A DNA stretch of 64,000 bases. Source: Ariolimax columbianus. Lineage: Eukaryota > Mollusca > Gastropoda > Stylommatophora > Arionidae. The notes beneath the pieces are model-generated. The model was not told where the DNA came from, did no database searches, and saw only the letters and a list, made by a program, of their open reading frames with translations. The stretch lies in the NCBI GenBank assembly GCA_036924085.1, contig JAVGWX010000019.1:6093641-6157640 (forward strand). The letters run 5' to 3'. How positions within the stretch are numbered: the stretch's first letter is position 1; the number at the start of each line of letters is the position of its first letter. A program made the translations under genes and the position numbers. This document shows positions 23,118 to 35,089 of the stretch, piece by piece.

Positions 23118-24381
23118 GTAAATGTTTGTTTAGTTTTATTAAATATTGTTCTGAAGTTGTTTTCCTATGTTCATGAAATGCAAGCTGATATTGTGGCTTG
23201 TAAGCTAGCTAATTTACATCAGTCTATATGTGATTGTATTCTAGCTAATATACATGATTGTCATAATGATTATTTTCTAGATAATATACATTATTGTCTC
23301 TACAATTATAATTTTCTCTTAGCTATTTACATTTTCTAAGTGAAAAACGTATCGACCCATATTATTAGTGGAGACAAACTAGTGACATCTATTTCAACCA
23401 TTTATCTTACGTAACGTAAAACTCATTCTCATTTTTACTGCTGATTTTAATAATGTCTTGAGAACTGTGTTTTAACTGAGACTACATTAAATTAGACATG
23501 AGATCAGTTCAATGCTCGCCACATGATCACCATAGTAATACATTATATTATTATTAACATTTATAGTTGTAAAATTAAACTGCAAATGTAAATATATTCA
23601 AATAGTAAATCTAAGAGAACAACTTTAAAATAGTTTACATTATGTACAACAATGAAGCGAACATTTTCGATTTTTTACTTAGATTTTGTTTCATAAAATC
23701 ATTCAAATGGTATGTACATTAGAAGTAATTGAAAATAATGTATTCCTGCTGCTGTGTTTTAATCTATACCCTGAAAACCCCTTTAATTATATTAATGAAT
23801 GGTAATTATTGGGATGAATTATTATGTGGACAACGTAGAAAAAAACGTTACTTAGAAGTGAATTAAATCCATTTCAATGCTGGATAAGTTTTCTAATTTG
23901 AGACTTTCAATCTGAGTTAAGTGCCACAATTGTGTGTCAACATTTATTTTCAAAAATGCTATGATTTAAATTGAAGATAACTATAAAGAAAACATTGTAA
24001 TTAGACACATAATTAACCTATAACATAAAATAAATGATGTATTACTATAGATCTTTATATGGTCTTAATGCGGAAGTAAAACGTGGAGAAAATACATTTT
24101 TGTTTTTTAACCTATTGTGTATGTTTTACTGATAAATCGAACAAGTTCTTAATACATACATGCCATATTATTTGTGCCAGTCAAAGTCTGAATCAGTCCT
24201 GTTGAATATCCACAGAGTTATGAAGGTGCGGGATTATTAGGCTGTTGAAATAATAAATCATTGATTGGTTCTAGAAACTGAACTACCTTAACGATTAATA
24301 GTTGGATTTCGAAACATCCTAACTTTTGCAAATGTTTAACTGTTGAACATATATTTACAGTTAAACATTAGACAAAACCAG

Positions 24382-26540
24382 CATGTCATCATCATCATCT
24401 GGCTGCTCAGTCCAGAGTCTAGTTGTAAAGTTGCCTTAGTAGTTCTCTCCCTTTGACCCCATCCTCTGCAGTTCTCTTTTTTTTCAGGAAAGGTTCGAAC
24501 TTTAATGTCCCGGCATGCCTGTGATGTAAAGGTGGATCTTTGTCGCCCCGGTCCTCTCTTCCCATGATTCTTGCCCTCTAGTATCTTCTGTAGAAGATAC
24601 GCATGTCCCTTATTGTGACCAAGTTAACTCAAACGACGTTTTTGTATCAAATGGATTATTTAGTTTTTGAGCGCCCACTTCAGTGACTGCATTGTCATGG
24701 CATATTTGTCTGTACAATTCACTCTTTCTATTATTTGGTAGTCCCACATTTCAAACGCTGACAATGATATGTCTTACTTATTTGGTATAGCCCATGGTGC
24801 AGCTCTAAACAGGTCATATATGAGTTGTTATTATTCTTGTCCTCAGTTATATCCTGTAATTCTTTGAGGTTAACAATTTATGTTTTTCTTTGACGCCCTT
24901 TTTGCCATCGCAATCCGTATCTTGATTGTTGTCTCAATGCGGGAATTGTCTGTTATGGTACAAGCCCATGTTGTTTGGACATTACCAAAATCGTATTCTT
25001 CGATGTGATTATGTTCATGCCAAAGTTGTTGGCAGTGGTATTCATTTTTGTTAGTAGCATTTGCAACTTTGAAGCTGATCTACCCACTATCGTTTCATCG
25101 GCAAATGTGATGGCAATAACTGTCATACCATTACCTTTGACACGCCTTTAACATCTCCGCATAAACGTGTCCACCATCATATCAGATTATGCGTTATAGA
25201 GACGCAGCTCTGCCGAAGACGGATGTGTCGGACCGAAAGGTGCACATATCGCAGTCAAACTGTAAACTAGCGACACAACGCATTCCATTCTCCAGACTAC
25301 ATCATGCTACTTGCAAGGCCCTGTTCAGGACTTGGCTGCGGGAGATTGAGAACGAACGCAGAAGAAGAAGAAGAGACTCAGTGAAAGTAATCAGCCTTGT
25401 CGTACCAACTGTCTTATGGAAACTGGATTCGTGAGGTCTTCTGTGATTGACATAATCGCCTCTTAATTTTCCTACAGTGTCTGGATTAACCTATTTGTTG
25501 TGGCATCAGACAAAGTTTGCTCCAGGGGACTCGGTCAAAACCTTTCACGTAGTCAATAAAGCAGATAAATAGCGTTTGTCCTTGATCGATCATTTATACT
25601 GCGATTAAACGCATTAATCCGATGGACGGCATCATATTGCATTCGATTTTTTTGCGTGGTCTTCTGGTCTTTTTGATGGTGTGTTATCTTGACAAAGTGG
25701 TCCTCATCGATTTCGTTGGACGAACAACAGCTATCTTGATTTAGGTCCCCATCATTGTACAGTTACTTAACATATTCTGTCCATCTCACTGTTAGTAGAT
25801 TCCCACACGGTGTCAATTATCATCAGAGATTGTATGACCTCAGGTTTACAAAACGATTGTTTTAATTGCTTATGGACTTGATCGAATGTCCATGTTCTCT
25901 ACTTGTTATAAATTTCCTCGCATCGGTCTATCCCCATTTTATTTAGTGCCATCTTACATTCTCGATCTAATTCATTCTTGATACGCTTATAAATAACATT
26001 GCCATGTTCTGCATTCATTTTTTTCCCATTTCCGTCTGTCCTCCATTATGGTTAATATTTAAGATGATACCCAGGGTTTCTTGTTTTCTGCTTTCTTGCT
26101 ACCCAATGTTATCGCTTCTGCCACTTTTACGGCCTTTTTTCATATCCTGCCATTTTTGCTCCATATTGTCAGTAACATGTTTTCCCATTAAAGCAGCAGT
26201 CAACGAGTTTTGGAATGTAACTCTTTTCTCCAACTAGTTTAAACCACTTAAACTCCACTTTACTAGTTATTGTGATTTCTCGGGTTTCTTCCACCGTAGT
26301 TGGAATGTCATAAAAAGCAAATTATGATCCACATAACCATCCTCACAATGGTAAGCAATCCAATTTAATATATTTAAAATCGACCTATATTCCCATGATT
26401 TGTTCATGTGTACTTCCCTCTAATCGGAAAAATAATTCCAGGTACTAGTTATCATGTAGTTTTCCATATGGTAGAAGTCTACAAAGTATGTGTCCCCTTT
26501 AATTCCTAGCCAGTTGGAGTCCACTCTCCGGCGTTCGTGG
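24382..26540 (-). mobile_element. LINE H, longest copy (unit 4 and beyond)
   Basis: This copy continues past the end of the tandem unit. To the right of 26090 the - strand reads KRVTFQNSLTAALMGK and TDNMEQKWQDMKKG, then ILTIMEDRRKWEKKMNAEHG; further right are decayed EN pieces (TSTWNYFSD, VDHNLLFM). So LINE H was at least 2.1 kb long before the duplication. Stops throughout. It contains the 168-bp retroposon at 25204-25371. Confidence 0.75.
25204..25371 (+). mobile_element. 168-bp short retroposon (unit 4)
   Basis: Same insertion as in unit 1, with AGAGAC at 25198-25203 and after the GAA-type tail. Confidence 0.8.
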
Positions 26541-27079
26541 CAAAGATGCGAACCTCTTATTGGAAAAGCAAAAATGTTCTTTTAATACAAATACCAAGCG
26601 GTTGAGGAACCTAGTATATCTCTGGGATTAACAACGACTCAAAAACACTAAACAAGCTAAACCAACAACTTTTTTGAAAATGACGTCTTCTTTGGGTAGA
26701 CCATTCGGTTGGGGAAGACCTCCTACATGTCATTTCAGTATTGAATACATAAAAATAACACCATCTTGTGGAAGATCTGGACATGAAACACACGTCTACA
26801 AATGATTGGAAACGTATCAAGAATATAAGTAATGATCCAGAGAACACCCCTGCATGCTGAATGCAAGTTACCCTCAGTCAAATAGTCCATCAATACCTAC
26901 TGAACAGGTCAAGCAGGTAATGATTTGACAGAGCCTATTAAAAAGTGTGAACCTGACAGGCCTTTTTCAAATTGATACTAAAACGTTATAATACATGCAT
27001 AGAATTTCCACAAAACCCTAAACTCTTAACTAAATCCAATGTTGCTGCACTTATTAAGCCATAAAAAAAACATAACCCA

Positions 27080-27335
27080 ATAATATCAAATCAGTATCAT
27101 TACCAAGCCATCTGTATAAGGCTTTTGAAAGCATGATTCAAAACCATATCGTTCTCTCGAAGTACAAGCTTTTCAAGGAACAAGTAAGTTTCAGAATAGG
27201 AGTTATGTTGCAGCCACATTCTTAACCTAACACAACTAATCGAAGACAGGTAAGAATAAAAGAAGATCGCAGTCACATGAATGACTATTACTGATCTAAG
27301 TGCTGCATACGACACTTTAAATCACCATAAGGGAT
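27080..27335 (+). pseudogene. LINE F reverse transcriptase fragment 1
   Basis: Conceptual translation in shifting frames gives LYKAFESMIQNHI, FKEQVSFRIG, HILNLTQLIEDR and TDLSAAYDTLNHH. This is the PISLL.T.YK..E.../EQAGFR.../LNLTQ.IE.../DLTAAYDTVNH order of Jockey/R1-type RTs (motif A at the end). Several stops and frameshifts. Confidence 0.7.
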
Positions 27336-27530
27336 CAAGATGCTGAGCAGCGTATTAGCTGCAGCGGTCAGCGACTCATAGCTGACTGCTATTGTCAGGT
27401 CCAGCGAACCAAAGCTGCTAAGACCCTTCTACACCTCCACGCGGTGATCTTGGATAACAGGCTGCAGCAGGGCAGATTGGCGAAGGAGGAGGGATCGAAG
27501 AGGGAATGTTAACCCGGTACTCAAAAAATG

Positions 27531-27678
27531 CTTGTTGAAGTCGGATATATTGGAACGAAAGGTGCGAATATCGTCAAGCTGTAAACTACGACACAACGCA
27601 TTCCGTTCTCTGGACTGCATTTTGCTACTTACGCCCTTTTAGTGTTTGGTAGTGGGAGATTGAGAATAAACGAAGCCA
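27531..27678 (+). mobile_element. Degenerate copy of the 168-bp retroposon
   Basis: Shares GTTGAAGTCGGAT, ACGAAAGGTGCGAATATCG, GCTGTAAACTA, CGACACAACGCATTCCGTTC and GGGAGATTGAGAA with the 168-bp element, in the same order. The GAA tail is lost. It lies between two pieces of LINE F. Confidence 0.75.
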
Positions 27679-27779
27679 AGTTAAGTCAAGCCAATCCACC
27701 AGAAGCTGATGACAATGCTATATTCCATGACAAATGACTTGTGCCTCAACAACCCATCAAATATAAATTGCAGAAAAGG

Positions 27780-28340
27780 CAGTTCTATTTCACTTTAGGA
27801 GAGTGTGAAAAAGTATTTTGAGAATGCCCTTCAATGTCATAGATGTCATTTCCATACATTACCACAAAAAGTCACCTCAAACCAAACTCCTTCAAAAACC
27901 CAACTGCGCCTTTCCACCTCAGAAACAGATACACAAAGACAATTGCAGATAAAATGGCAAGGACTGGATCTGGAACACAGTACGGCTCCCAAATACCTGG
28001 GTGTAAAGTTGGATCGCAACTTTGGTACTGAATACACTGCTAGGAAATAACGTGAAAGATACATGCGAGAAATAATATAATCCTAAAATTTACTCACACA
28101 ACATGGGGGAGCACAGCTAGGTGTCCTCCGAACATCATCACTCGCCTGTGTTTCTCTGTTATCTGACTTGAGTATGCTGTGTCAGTTTGAAAAAAAAAAA
28201 CACTCTGCACGTGTCAAAGTTATTGATTATGTGGCAAATGAGACTGAACAGATAGTTACATGATACCTGAAACCATCACCATCTGAAAATGTGTTCCCAA
28301 TAATCGGTATATCTACACCTGGGACAATACAATACCGGTA
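27780..28340 (+). pseudogene. LINE F fragment 2 (thumb)
   Basis: 27805-28050 is open and contains KTQLRLSTSETDTQ and STAPKYLGVKLDRNFGT, the post-RT segment of Jockey/R1-like elements. It goes on in other frames with NNIILKFTHTTWGSTA and YLKPSPSENVFPIIGISTPG, then breaks at the start of LINE E copy 1. The protein resumes at 30095. Confidence 0.75.
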
Positions 28341-30090
28341 AAATAATAAGTGAGAATAGGCAGGCAACTAATTTAATTAAACAGTACTTTGGCACAATCT
28401 ACAGAAAAAGGACTGCTCCAAGATCACAGAGCCTATATAGATATTCTTTCAAAGAGACATGGGTACAGCGAGATTAAGATCGCACTGATTTACAGAGGAA
28501 ATGGTTTTAAAAAACTGGAGGGATTGGAAGTGGATAAATGTCCAGGTCAAGATGGTTTACTTCCAAAATTGATGTTTGCAATTATAAACCAACAGGCAAA
28601 ATGATTGGCTATAGTAGGTTCTCAATCACTTGCAAAAGTAATTGTTCCACGGGATTGGAAAGATGCAGGAGCGATCCCCTTTTTTCACAAATTGCAAAAC
28701 ATCAGATTAAGCAAATCATATAACGGTGAGTTTAACGAGTATAGTCTGTAAATTGTTAAAGCCAATAATAAAATAAAACATTGTAATGTATTTAGACACG
28801 GTTAATCTAAACATAAATAGTCAGCATGGGTTTACTTGAGAGAGATAATGCTTAACAAATATATTAGCATTTATGGAGGAGATACTAAAATAATATTAAT
28901 AGATACAGTGAAGTCAGTGGACGCAATTTACATAGATTTTGCAAAGGCTTTCGATAGTGTACCTCATAAAAGATTTTTCGAAAGTTAATATTACATAGAA
29001 TTGGTGGAGAATTTGCAAAATATATTAAAAATTGGTTAATGGGAATAAGACAGAGGGTGGGCATGCATAAGGCGTATTCTGAGTGGTCTGAAGTGAAAAG
29101 TGGAGTGACACATAGCTCGGTGTTGGGACAAATTTTATTATTGATATATCTTTATATATACATATATTGATATATCTTGATATATACATATATTGATATA
29201 TATATATATATATATATATGGGATGATATGGGATCCATGATTGCAAAACTTGCTGTTGACTCAAAATTATGCAGTAGTGTCTTATCTAAAGCAGACGTGG
29301 ATATTTCGATGTCGGATTTAGATACAATTCGAGAATGGTCTGTAAGCTGACAATTGCAGTTTAATGTAGATACATGTGTAGTCATCCACGTGGGTGGATC
29401 CAATATGGAACACAATTACAGAACGGGAGCGAACAGTAATAAAAAGATACATAACGAAAGGGACCGAGGGATTATAATAGATCATACAGATAAGTTGAGT
29501 GAGTAAGTTCAGGTAGCAGTGAACAAAGCAAGTGCAATGTTAGATATGATAAAAAAAATATTAAACATTAAAGCAAGGAAGTGATAGTCAAACTGTATAA
29601 CTCATTAGTTAGACCTACATTGGTTTTCAGTGAACAGGTACAGAGAAATTATCGTAGACAGATAGAAACGTGCTGGAAAGAGCTGATAGTGGGATTCCAG
29701 AAAAACAGTTACTAGGAAAGACTCAGTGTCTAGAAGAGATAAGCATTCAAGGTGACGTAGTGCATGTTTATAAAATGATTAGATAAATCGATAAATTATA
29801 CTATCACAGGTTAAATTTTAAAAATACAGCCCACCGCAAGAACAAGAGGACATAATTACAAATTACCTAAATACAGGTTTCGATTATTATATTAGGTAAT
29901 ATTTTTCATAGTCAAAGAGTGGTGAGTGATTGGAATGCTTTGCCACGCGAGACAATTAGTACAGTGACAATTAATGCATTTCACAATAAATAGGATGCGC
30001 ATAGCTTTTAGAGCAAGTTAATGTACATGAGACTGATTGTGTACATACTCTGCAGAGTATTCTAAGCCAGTAAATGGACGTTACGTTAAG
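28341..30090 (+). mobile_element. LINE E copy 1 (CR1-like), inserted in LINE F
   Basis: Begins within the pre-RT linker (GKIISENRQATNLIKQYFGT), so it is 5'-truncated. Then LEVDKCPGQDGLLPKL (RT fingers), YIDFAKAFDSVPHKRFF (motif A, about 28920-28975), a mutated motif B (SGVTHSSVLGQILL for SGVPQGSVLGPLLF, near 29110), an AT microsatellite (29150-29220), AKLAVDSKL for the motif C region, and at 29740-29990 a RGDVVHVYKM / FSQRVV-type C-terminus (FHSQRVVSDWNALP). Many stops; motif C is lost. Confidence 0.8.
29140..29220. repeat. TA-rich simple repeat
   Basis: TATATA and GATATAT words with a final run of alternating TA. It lies where RT motif C of LINE E should be. Confidence 0.8.
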
Positions 30091-30094
30091 TTAA

Positions 30095-30485
30095 ATTAGA
30101 AGAAATGTAGCATCAGAGATCGAAAGAGCGAAGCGGACAAACGACCCAAGGCACTGTATTTTTGAACACCAGGTGCGATGCACAAGACTAAACTATACAG
30201 TCAACACAGCCTTTATAGACTTGTCCCAGAAATGGGCTCATCGAAACATGCAATGAACTGACACAGATCCCATGGATCGAACTGTGGGAGGAAACTGTGC
30301 CTGCATACTACTTTTCTTGCGCTCTAGGGGACGTCACTCAAACAATTAAAAACCGGTTTATCACCTCACGGAGGTGATTTATGGAGGAGGGTGTGAGGAA
30401 TTATGATACATGTGGCTGAAGCAACACAAGACGAAGACGATGATCAGCCAAAACCTTCTAGAGACATCCAATATGGATGACAATG
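30095..30485 (+). pseudogene. LINE F fragment 3 (C-terminus)
   Basis: Conceptual translation RRNVASEIERAKRTNDPRHC resumes the LINE F protein after LINE E; Jockey/R1-like elements have R.VAS..ER.K...DPRH.LF at this position. Then decayed text with a TIKNRF block. Together with 27080-28340 this shows one LINE split by a later one. Confidence 0.65.
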
Positions 30486-30639
30486 ACATGTTACGCGGAA
30501 TGACAAGACAATCCAATTGACTCAACATTGGAAACATAATGTCAGACATAATGATTTACGAGTACATGATCAATCAGAAATATGATCACTCTTCCATCGT
30601 TCTAATCCTCTGGAACAATCCACTTTGAAAGTGAGAATA

Positions 30640-31045
30640 TAATATATCCAATAGTTTTGCCAACGAGTCCCTAATTGCAAACAACAATTTAAGATAAATA
30701 CCATTTTGACCTAGACATTTATCCACTTCCAACCTATCCAATTTTGTAAAAAACATTTTCTCTGTAATACATCTCTTTTAGCCCGCCTGTATCCATGTCC
30801 CTTTGAAAAATATATGTGGGTCCTGGGGTTTTGAGCAGTCATGTTTTGTGCATACCATGACAAAGTATTGGTTGAGTAGATTAAGAGCATCCTTATTCCC
30901 CTTTATTATTTTTCGTTTGCTATTTTTGCGAGAATATACTTTTTTCTTTCGTTCTCTGTATCTGTCTAACATAACAAATGCCGAGTTTGCTTTCAATCTT
31001 CATATTCTGATTGTTTGTTAATGTTTGTTTTTAGTTTGTTTTACT
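30640..31045 (-). pseudogene. LINE E copy 2, pre-RT fragment
   Basis: On the - strand: YSRKNSKRKIIKGNKDALNL, LLNQYFVMVCTKHD and, to the left, the LEVDKC.. region. Same segment as in LINE E copies 1 and 3 (GEIISENGKAVNLLNQYFGT). Only this piece is present. Confidence 0.65.
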
Positions 31046-31199
31046 ATTCCAGGCACTACACGTTCTGTATAGCGCTCATTCTCTTCTTTAACTTAGATAC
31101 ACAGCTATTATAGGAACACTCAGAGTCAAGATAGTTTGAGTGGCTTGAGTATAATAAACATAGCAAAACTTACATTCTTAATACTTAAAGACTCAGTTA

Positions 31200-31910
31200 G
31201 GACTGGCTTGATGACAACGATGAGGTTATTGCGACTTTGCTGGATGAAAAACATCGTTTATTAAGATTTCACCAAGACTATCGCTCCTTATCTTCAAAAA
31301 AGTTTTCCTTTACCAATGTAAGAGCGTCGAGAACCAGCTCAGAACTATGCAGGATGCCTTACTCAATAGCAAAGCATACGAAACCCAGTGGTACAGCAGA
31401 CACAAATGACTCAAAACGGTTTTACGATGCCCTAAGCCGGTCTATGTTCCCAGGTCTTTTAATTCATTTCCTTTCCTTAATGTTGATGGCATGGCACTGT
31501 TGGCCGACAAAGTCGCCATGCAGGAGCGACGGGCAGAGTAATTCAGTGCTATCGTAATATGATAATCCAATTTCATTGAATTTTCGATAACACGCCCGAT
31601 GCCTTTTAGGTTGAGAAAGCAATCCGATTAATGGCCAGTGGCAGAGCTTCTGATCCGGATGTTATTCCTGCTGAGCTGTACGAAGCAGGATGTCATGTGC
31701 TGCTACACAAGCTAACATACTTCTTGTGCTCAATTTGGGATACATGTCCCATGCAGCAGGAACTACCAGATACCGCCACTGTACATGCGTCTCTTTGTTA
31801 CTGTCTATCGGGAAGCGATGATGGCCACACCATCAAACGGTTTTGTCTTAATAATGTGATGTGCGCTGTATTTAGATGTAGAGGAAGAATATGCGCTAGG
31901 CATCAATCAC
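31200..31910 (+). pseudogene. LINE D, EN-RT linker and RT fingers
   Basis: Translation in two frames gives DWLDDNDEVIATLLDEKHRL, SKKFSFTNVRASRTSSELC, KRFYDALS and, at 31631-31800, ASGRASDPDVIPAELYEAGC. The order (DWFDEN.E.I..LL.EK, KFYDALK.VYGP, AI..L..GKA.G.D.IPAE.YK) is that of a widespread CR1/RTE-type LINE. Frame breaks and loss of the rest of the RT make it dead. Confidence 0.75.
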
Positions 31911-33001
31911 ACTCTTAACACGAGTTATCTTGGATCAGTGGCTAGACTATTGGTCGAGATGACTGGAGGTAACTAGTGATGCAGGTACTCGAGCCTTACC
32001 TACGACGAGACCATGTCAAACTTGTGAGATCCGATCGCCCGCCGTTCCCATTCATCACTGTGAGAGGCGATTGCCTTAACCTTTTGAAAAATTGACCATG
32101 TGACCATAATCCGCACTATCACCAATGGATCCACTCTGAAGAAAGACTGACAGACAACCAGCGAGTCATCATCAACCTGGACATGGAATGCAGGGAATGG
32201 TCCAATGGGAAAGCAGACCTCGAGCCTAAATAACTGATAAGTAATAGTAATCCAGATAATCGTGCTGTCATGTACACCAATATATATGTTCTGTGTTCTT
32301 GTTGGCAAGAATTAATGACAAAGGCATTACAAAGCAGAGCGTCTCATTCATGACAAAAAGCTCCAGTGTGAGAATAGAAACGGAAGCAGTCGCTTCAGCT
32401 CTGACACCGTTCTAATGAAGGCCATCACAGTCTCGGACTTCCAGTTCTTTGTTTTGCAATGTAAAATAGGACTGGCTATGACAACGGTTAATAGCGGACA
32501 TTTAATCCCCAAGCATTCAAGGCTTCTATGGACCGAATGTCCTGGTCGTGCTTGGATGCTAGGATTCATCAAAGACAGTACATACACAATCAGCACAAAT
32601 GAAAATAGTGAACTAAATTAAACAAATGCCATTATTACAGATAAAGAATACGTTAGCAAAATCAAATTATGTTAATGCTCGTCGCCATTGTTAGTCAAGT
32701 AATCCTTGCACTTAAATAGTCTACCAGCAATTAGAGATGTTCAGACATATGTACCATACTATTAGATTTGTCACCCACTTTCACATTTCCATTGCGCAGA
32801 TTAATGTATTATATACTAAATAAATATGTTGTAGATTACCTAGTTGAGAAAACTAGTGAGTTTGTCAGTTTATTTAGTTGCATGAGACGATCCAGATAAA
32901 TTTGCTAAGCTGAAACTAAAATGTTTTATTTTCACCATATGAGTGTATGTGCTAACAAATTAGATTTATATTGTTGGGCTTTTGTCCGTTTATTTTATTA
33001 G
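31911..33001. other. Intron sequence before the transmembrane exon
   Basis: No clear feature. The open frame 32415-32621 has no recognised domain. The end has a pyrimidine-rich stretch and TTTTATTAG acceptor for the exon at 33002. Confidence 0.5.
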
Positions 33002-33112
33002 TACCTCCTGGACGCACAGTGTTAATAGTGGACCTTGTATTTGGAATAGTTACTGTCATCTTTATCATCACATCAGTTACCATCTGCATATGGTCCTCTA
33101 AACTAAAGAACA
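33002..33112 (+). CDS. Receptor exon: transmembrane segment
   Basis: 111-nt phase 1-1 exon (TTATTAG / AACA-GTAAGC). In the frame set by the stalk exons it reads VPPGRT, then a hydrophobic run of about 23 residues beginning VLIVDLVFGIVTVIFIITSV and ending near CIW, then SSKLKN, whose Lys residues fit the cytoplasmic side. It starts with the V-P-P end of the stalk. The next exon was not identified. Located 9.9 kb after stalk exon 4, with the intron filled by LINEs. Confidence 0.7.
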
Positions 33113-33559
33113 GTAAGCCTAATTAGTTTATTTTTTATGCAGTATGTTAAATTATGTTTTATATATAAATGTTTATCATGTTTTTGTTTGTTATGATGTA
33201 TTGTTGGCAGTTTATACTACTTTGTGTTCCTGTATGATGTAGAATATCAACACATTTCAAGTTAACTTGCAATTGTGGAGATCGGTTAACAGATACAGTA
33301 ACCCCACACAATAAACCTAATGTAGCCCCTTGATCTAGTAGAACTAAAGAATATCGTATATATACTATATACCGGTACTCAACTGCACTGTGGTTACTTT
33401 AGAAAATGTTATATATGTCCATCAATTATTGTCATAGCCTCCTATATCCAACGTGACCTACTTACCACGAGAGTTGATTTGTGTTGTGTAAGCAGTAGTT
33501 AATGTTATGTGGCTATATAGATTCCTAAGAGTCATCTCCTGTCTCACCATTAGATTGAT

Positions 33560-34330
33560 GGTTCTACTAAAGTTACCTTCATCATTATAGGCGTCGCAGT
33601 ATCTGTAGACCTTGGGCGTTGCGCTTTGTGAGCTGTGTCCAGCTGGCTCCTGAATTTTGATAACTCCTGCTGTGGCTGTAGATGCCGATCTGCGAGTAGC
33701 AATCTCTGCCACAGATCGTACAAACATGACAAGGATGCTGACTTTCGTGGCTGTTCCTGGATTTCTTCAGTGGTTCTCTTTTCCCTGCAGCTAGACGAAC
33801 TATAAGATCGTCAGCAACCAGTATTCCCCCTCCAACTGACTGTCTCCAAATAGCCCAATCGTGAACAATTGATTCTCAGCCCTCAGATGGGATGTCGCCT
33901 GACGTTATGTTCCTTTTGTGCATAGGTCATTGAATCCCAATGTGGGACGGCCGATTCATTAAACTCGAATGAAGATCAAGACGATATTTGTCTCCCACTC
34001 TCTGTAGATAGTCCTTGCTATTTGTCATTAAACCGCGTCACCCTCAAATAGCATCTCCCTAATGTGCATCGTCCTCATCTTGGTCCATCCACACAGTCGA
34101 AACAGGTTAAAGATCCGCTCATCTGACCTAGTAAACACCAAATAAACACCGTCCATAGACGTGTCATAAGAGTACAATATGTGAATGCAGAAGAAAATCT
34201 AAAGATGATTGGCGATACCATACATCCACTCGCGAAGGGATAAGGAGTTGGAAAATGATCCATCGTATAGGACTGATTCCGTCATATCAGTGTAAAACGA
34301 AATTGAAAAAAAATACAGTTTGTTTGTTTG
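33560..34330 (-). pseudogene. LINE D-type RT end and C-terminal zinc motif
   Basis: On the - strand: SMDGVYLVFTRSDERIFNLF and TKMRTMHIREMLFEGDAV (RT motif C, LFADDA changed to LFEGDA), then decayed text, WRQSVGGGILVADDL and CTICGRDCYSQIGIYSHSR at about 33660-33715, a C2H2-like finger that many LINEs of this type carry at the very C-terminus. Could be from the same family as the fragment at 31.2-31.9 kb, on the opposite strand. Confidence 0.75.
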
Positions 34331-34348
34331 TTTTTTGGGTGTTGGATT

Positions 34349-34369
34349 GGGGGGGGGGGGGGGGGGGGG
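34349..34369 (+). repeat. Homopolymer, 21 G
   Basis: Uninterrupted G run. Length could be unreliable in the assembly. Confidence 0.9.
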
Positions 34370-35089
34370 CATATGACCTTCTCGCAGAGTTTGAATAAAG
34401 TATTTCTGCTAAGTCCTTGGTGAGATCTAGAAACGTCATATAGAGCGGCTGGTCCTATTGTCTGAACTTCTCTTGGGTATGGCGAAGAGAGATAACCATG
34501 TCCGGTGTCGATCTACCTACCGTGTAACAGATCCCTTCGCCTTCATTGAATGTGGCTTTGTTAGATGATCCATATGTAGATGCATGTATCCATGTTTCTG
34601 GTGGGTATACTCTCTTAATATATGCTTTTTTGATAAATTCCCTTTCTAAATTTTCGTGTTTCCTTTTTCCTTATTCCCTCTATGGTTTATCATCTCAGAA
34701 GATGGTGTAATTTTGAATATTTGTTATATATCTTTAACCACTGCTTGACGTGTGGGTCGGTCGGATCTTGTATGTTCGTTAGTTTAAAAAAAATATAAAG
34801 TAGTTTATTTTTAATATCCCTCCCCCATGCGAATTACCACGTCATGTATGGGTGATCTGGCATTCGTTTGAACTTCTCCACCTGCCGAAATGTTTTTGAT
34901 CTCTGTGCGTTTCCATATCTTGATCCTTGTGATGTTTTTCATTGCATTTATTTGTGTTGTTCACATAGTTCCAGTAATGATATGTTAAAAAGTTAACACT
35001 ATTATACTCATATTCTAAGTCAGGTTACTAAATATATAATATGCTGTTTCAGGGTAAGGTCATTGCTATCCTAGGTCACGGTTTCAAAT
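34370..35089. other. No recognisable gene
   Basis: Non-coding AT-rich sequence; no family recognised. Confidence 0.5.

Larger units (their letters stand above)
22651..26090 (+). repeat. Tandem unit 4 of the receptor locus
   Basis: About 3440 bp, with several small deletions (for example near 24820 and 24970). Its right end at TTGTTTTCTG (26090) runs into more LINE H sequence, unlike the others, so this is the original right border of the duplicated segment. Confidence 0.9.
11630..33112 (+). other. Putative membrane receptor gene with duplicated stalk exons (partial)
   Basis: Six exons can be joined without a stop: 11630-11929, 12349-12399, 15872-15922, 19400-19450, 23085-23117 and 33002-33112. 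Each has an AG acceptor and a GT donor (GTAAGC, GTAAAT x4, GTAAGC), and each begins and ends in phase 1, so any subset splices in frame. The product is a type I membrane protein fragment: glycosylated Cys-rich domain, Pro/Thr-rich stalk of 1 to 4 units, transmembrane helix, short basic start of the cytoplasmic side. I do not recognise the family. Signal-peptide and cytoplasmic exons lie elsewhere or were missed. Transcription is not shown by sequence alone. Confidence 0.65.

Noticed and set aside
32340..32621. Coding exon of an unknown gene
   Set aside because: Open on both strands over the same stretch with no domain, no clear splice sites and no fit to the receptor frame.
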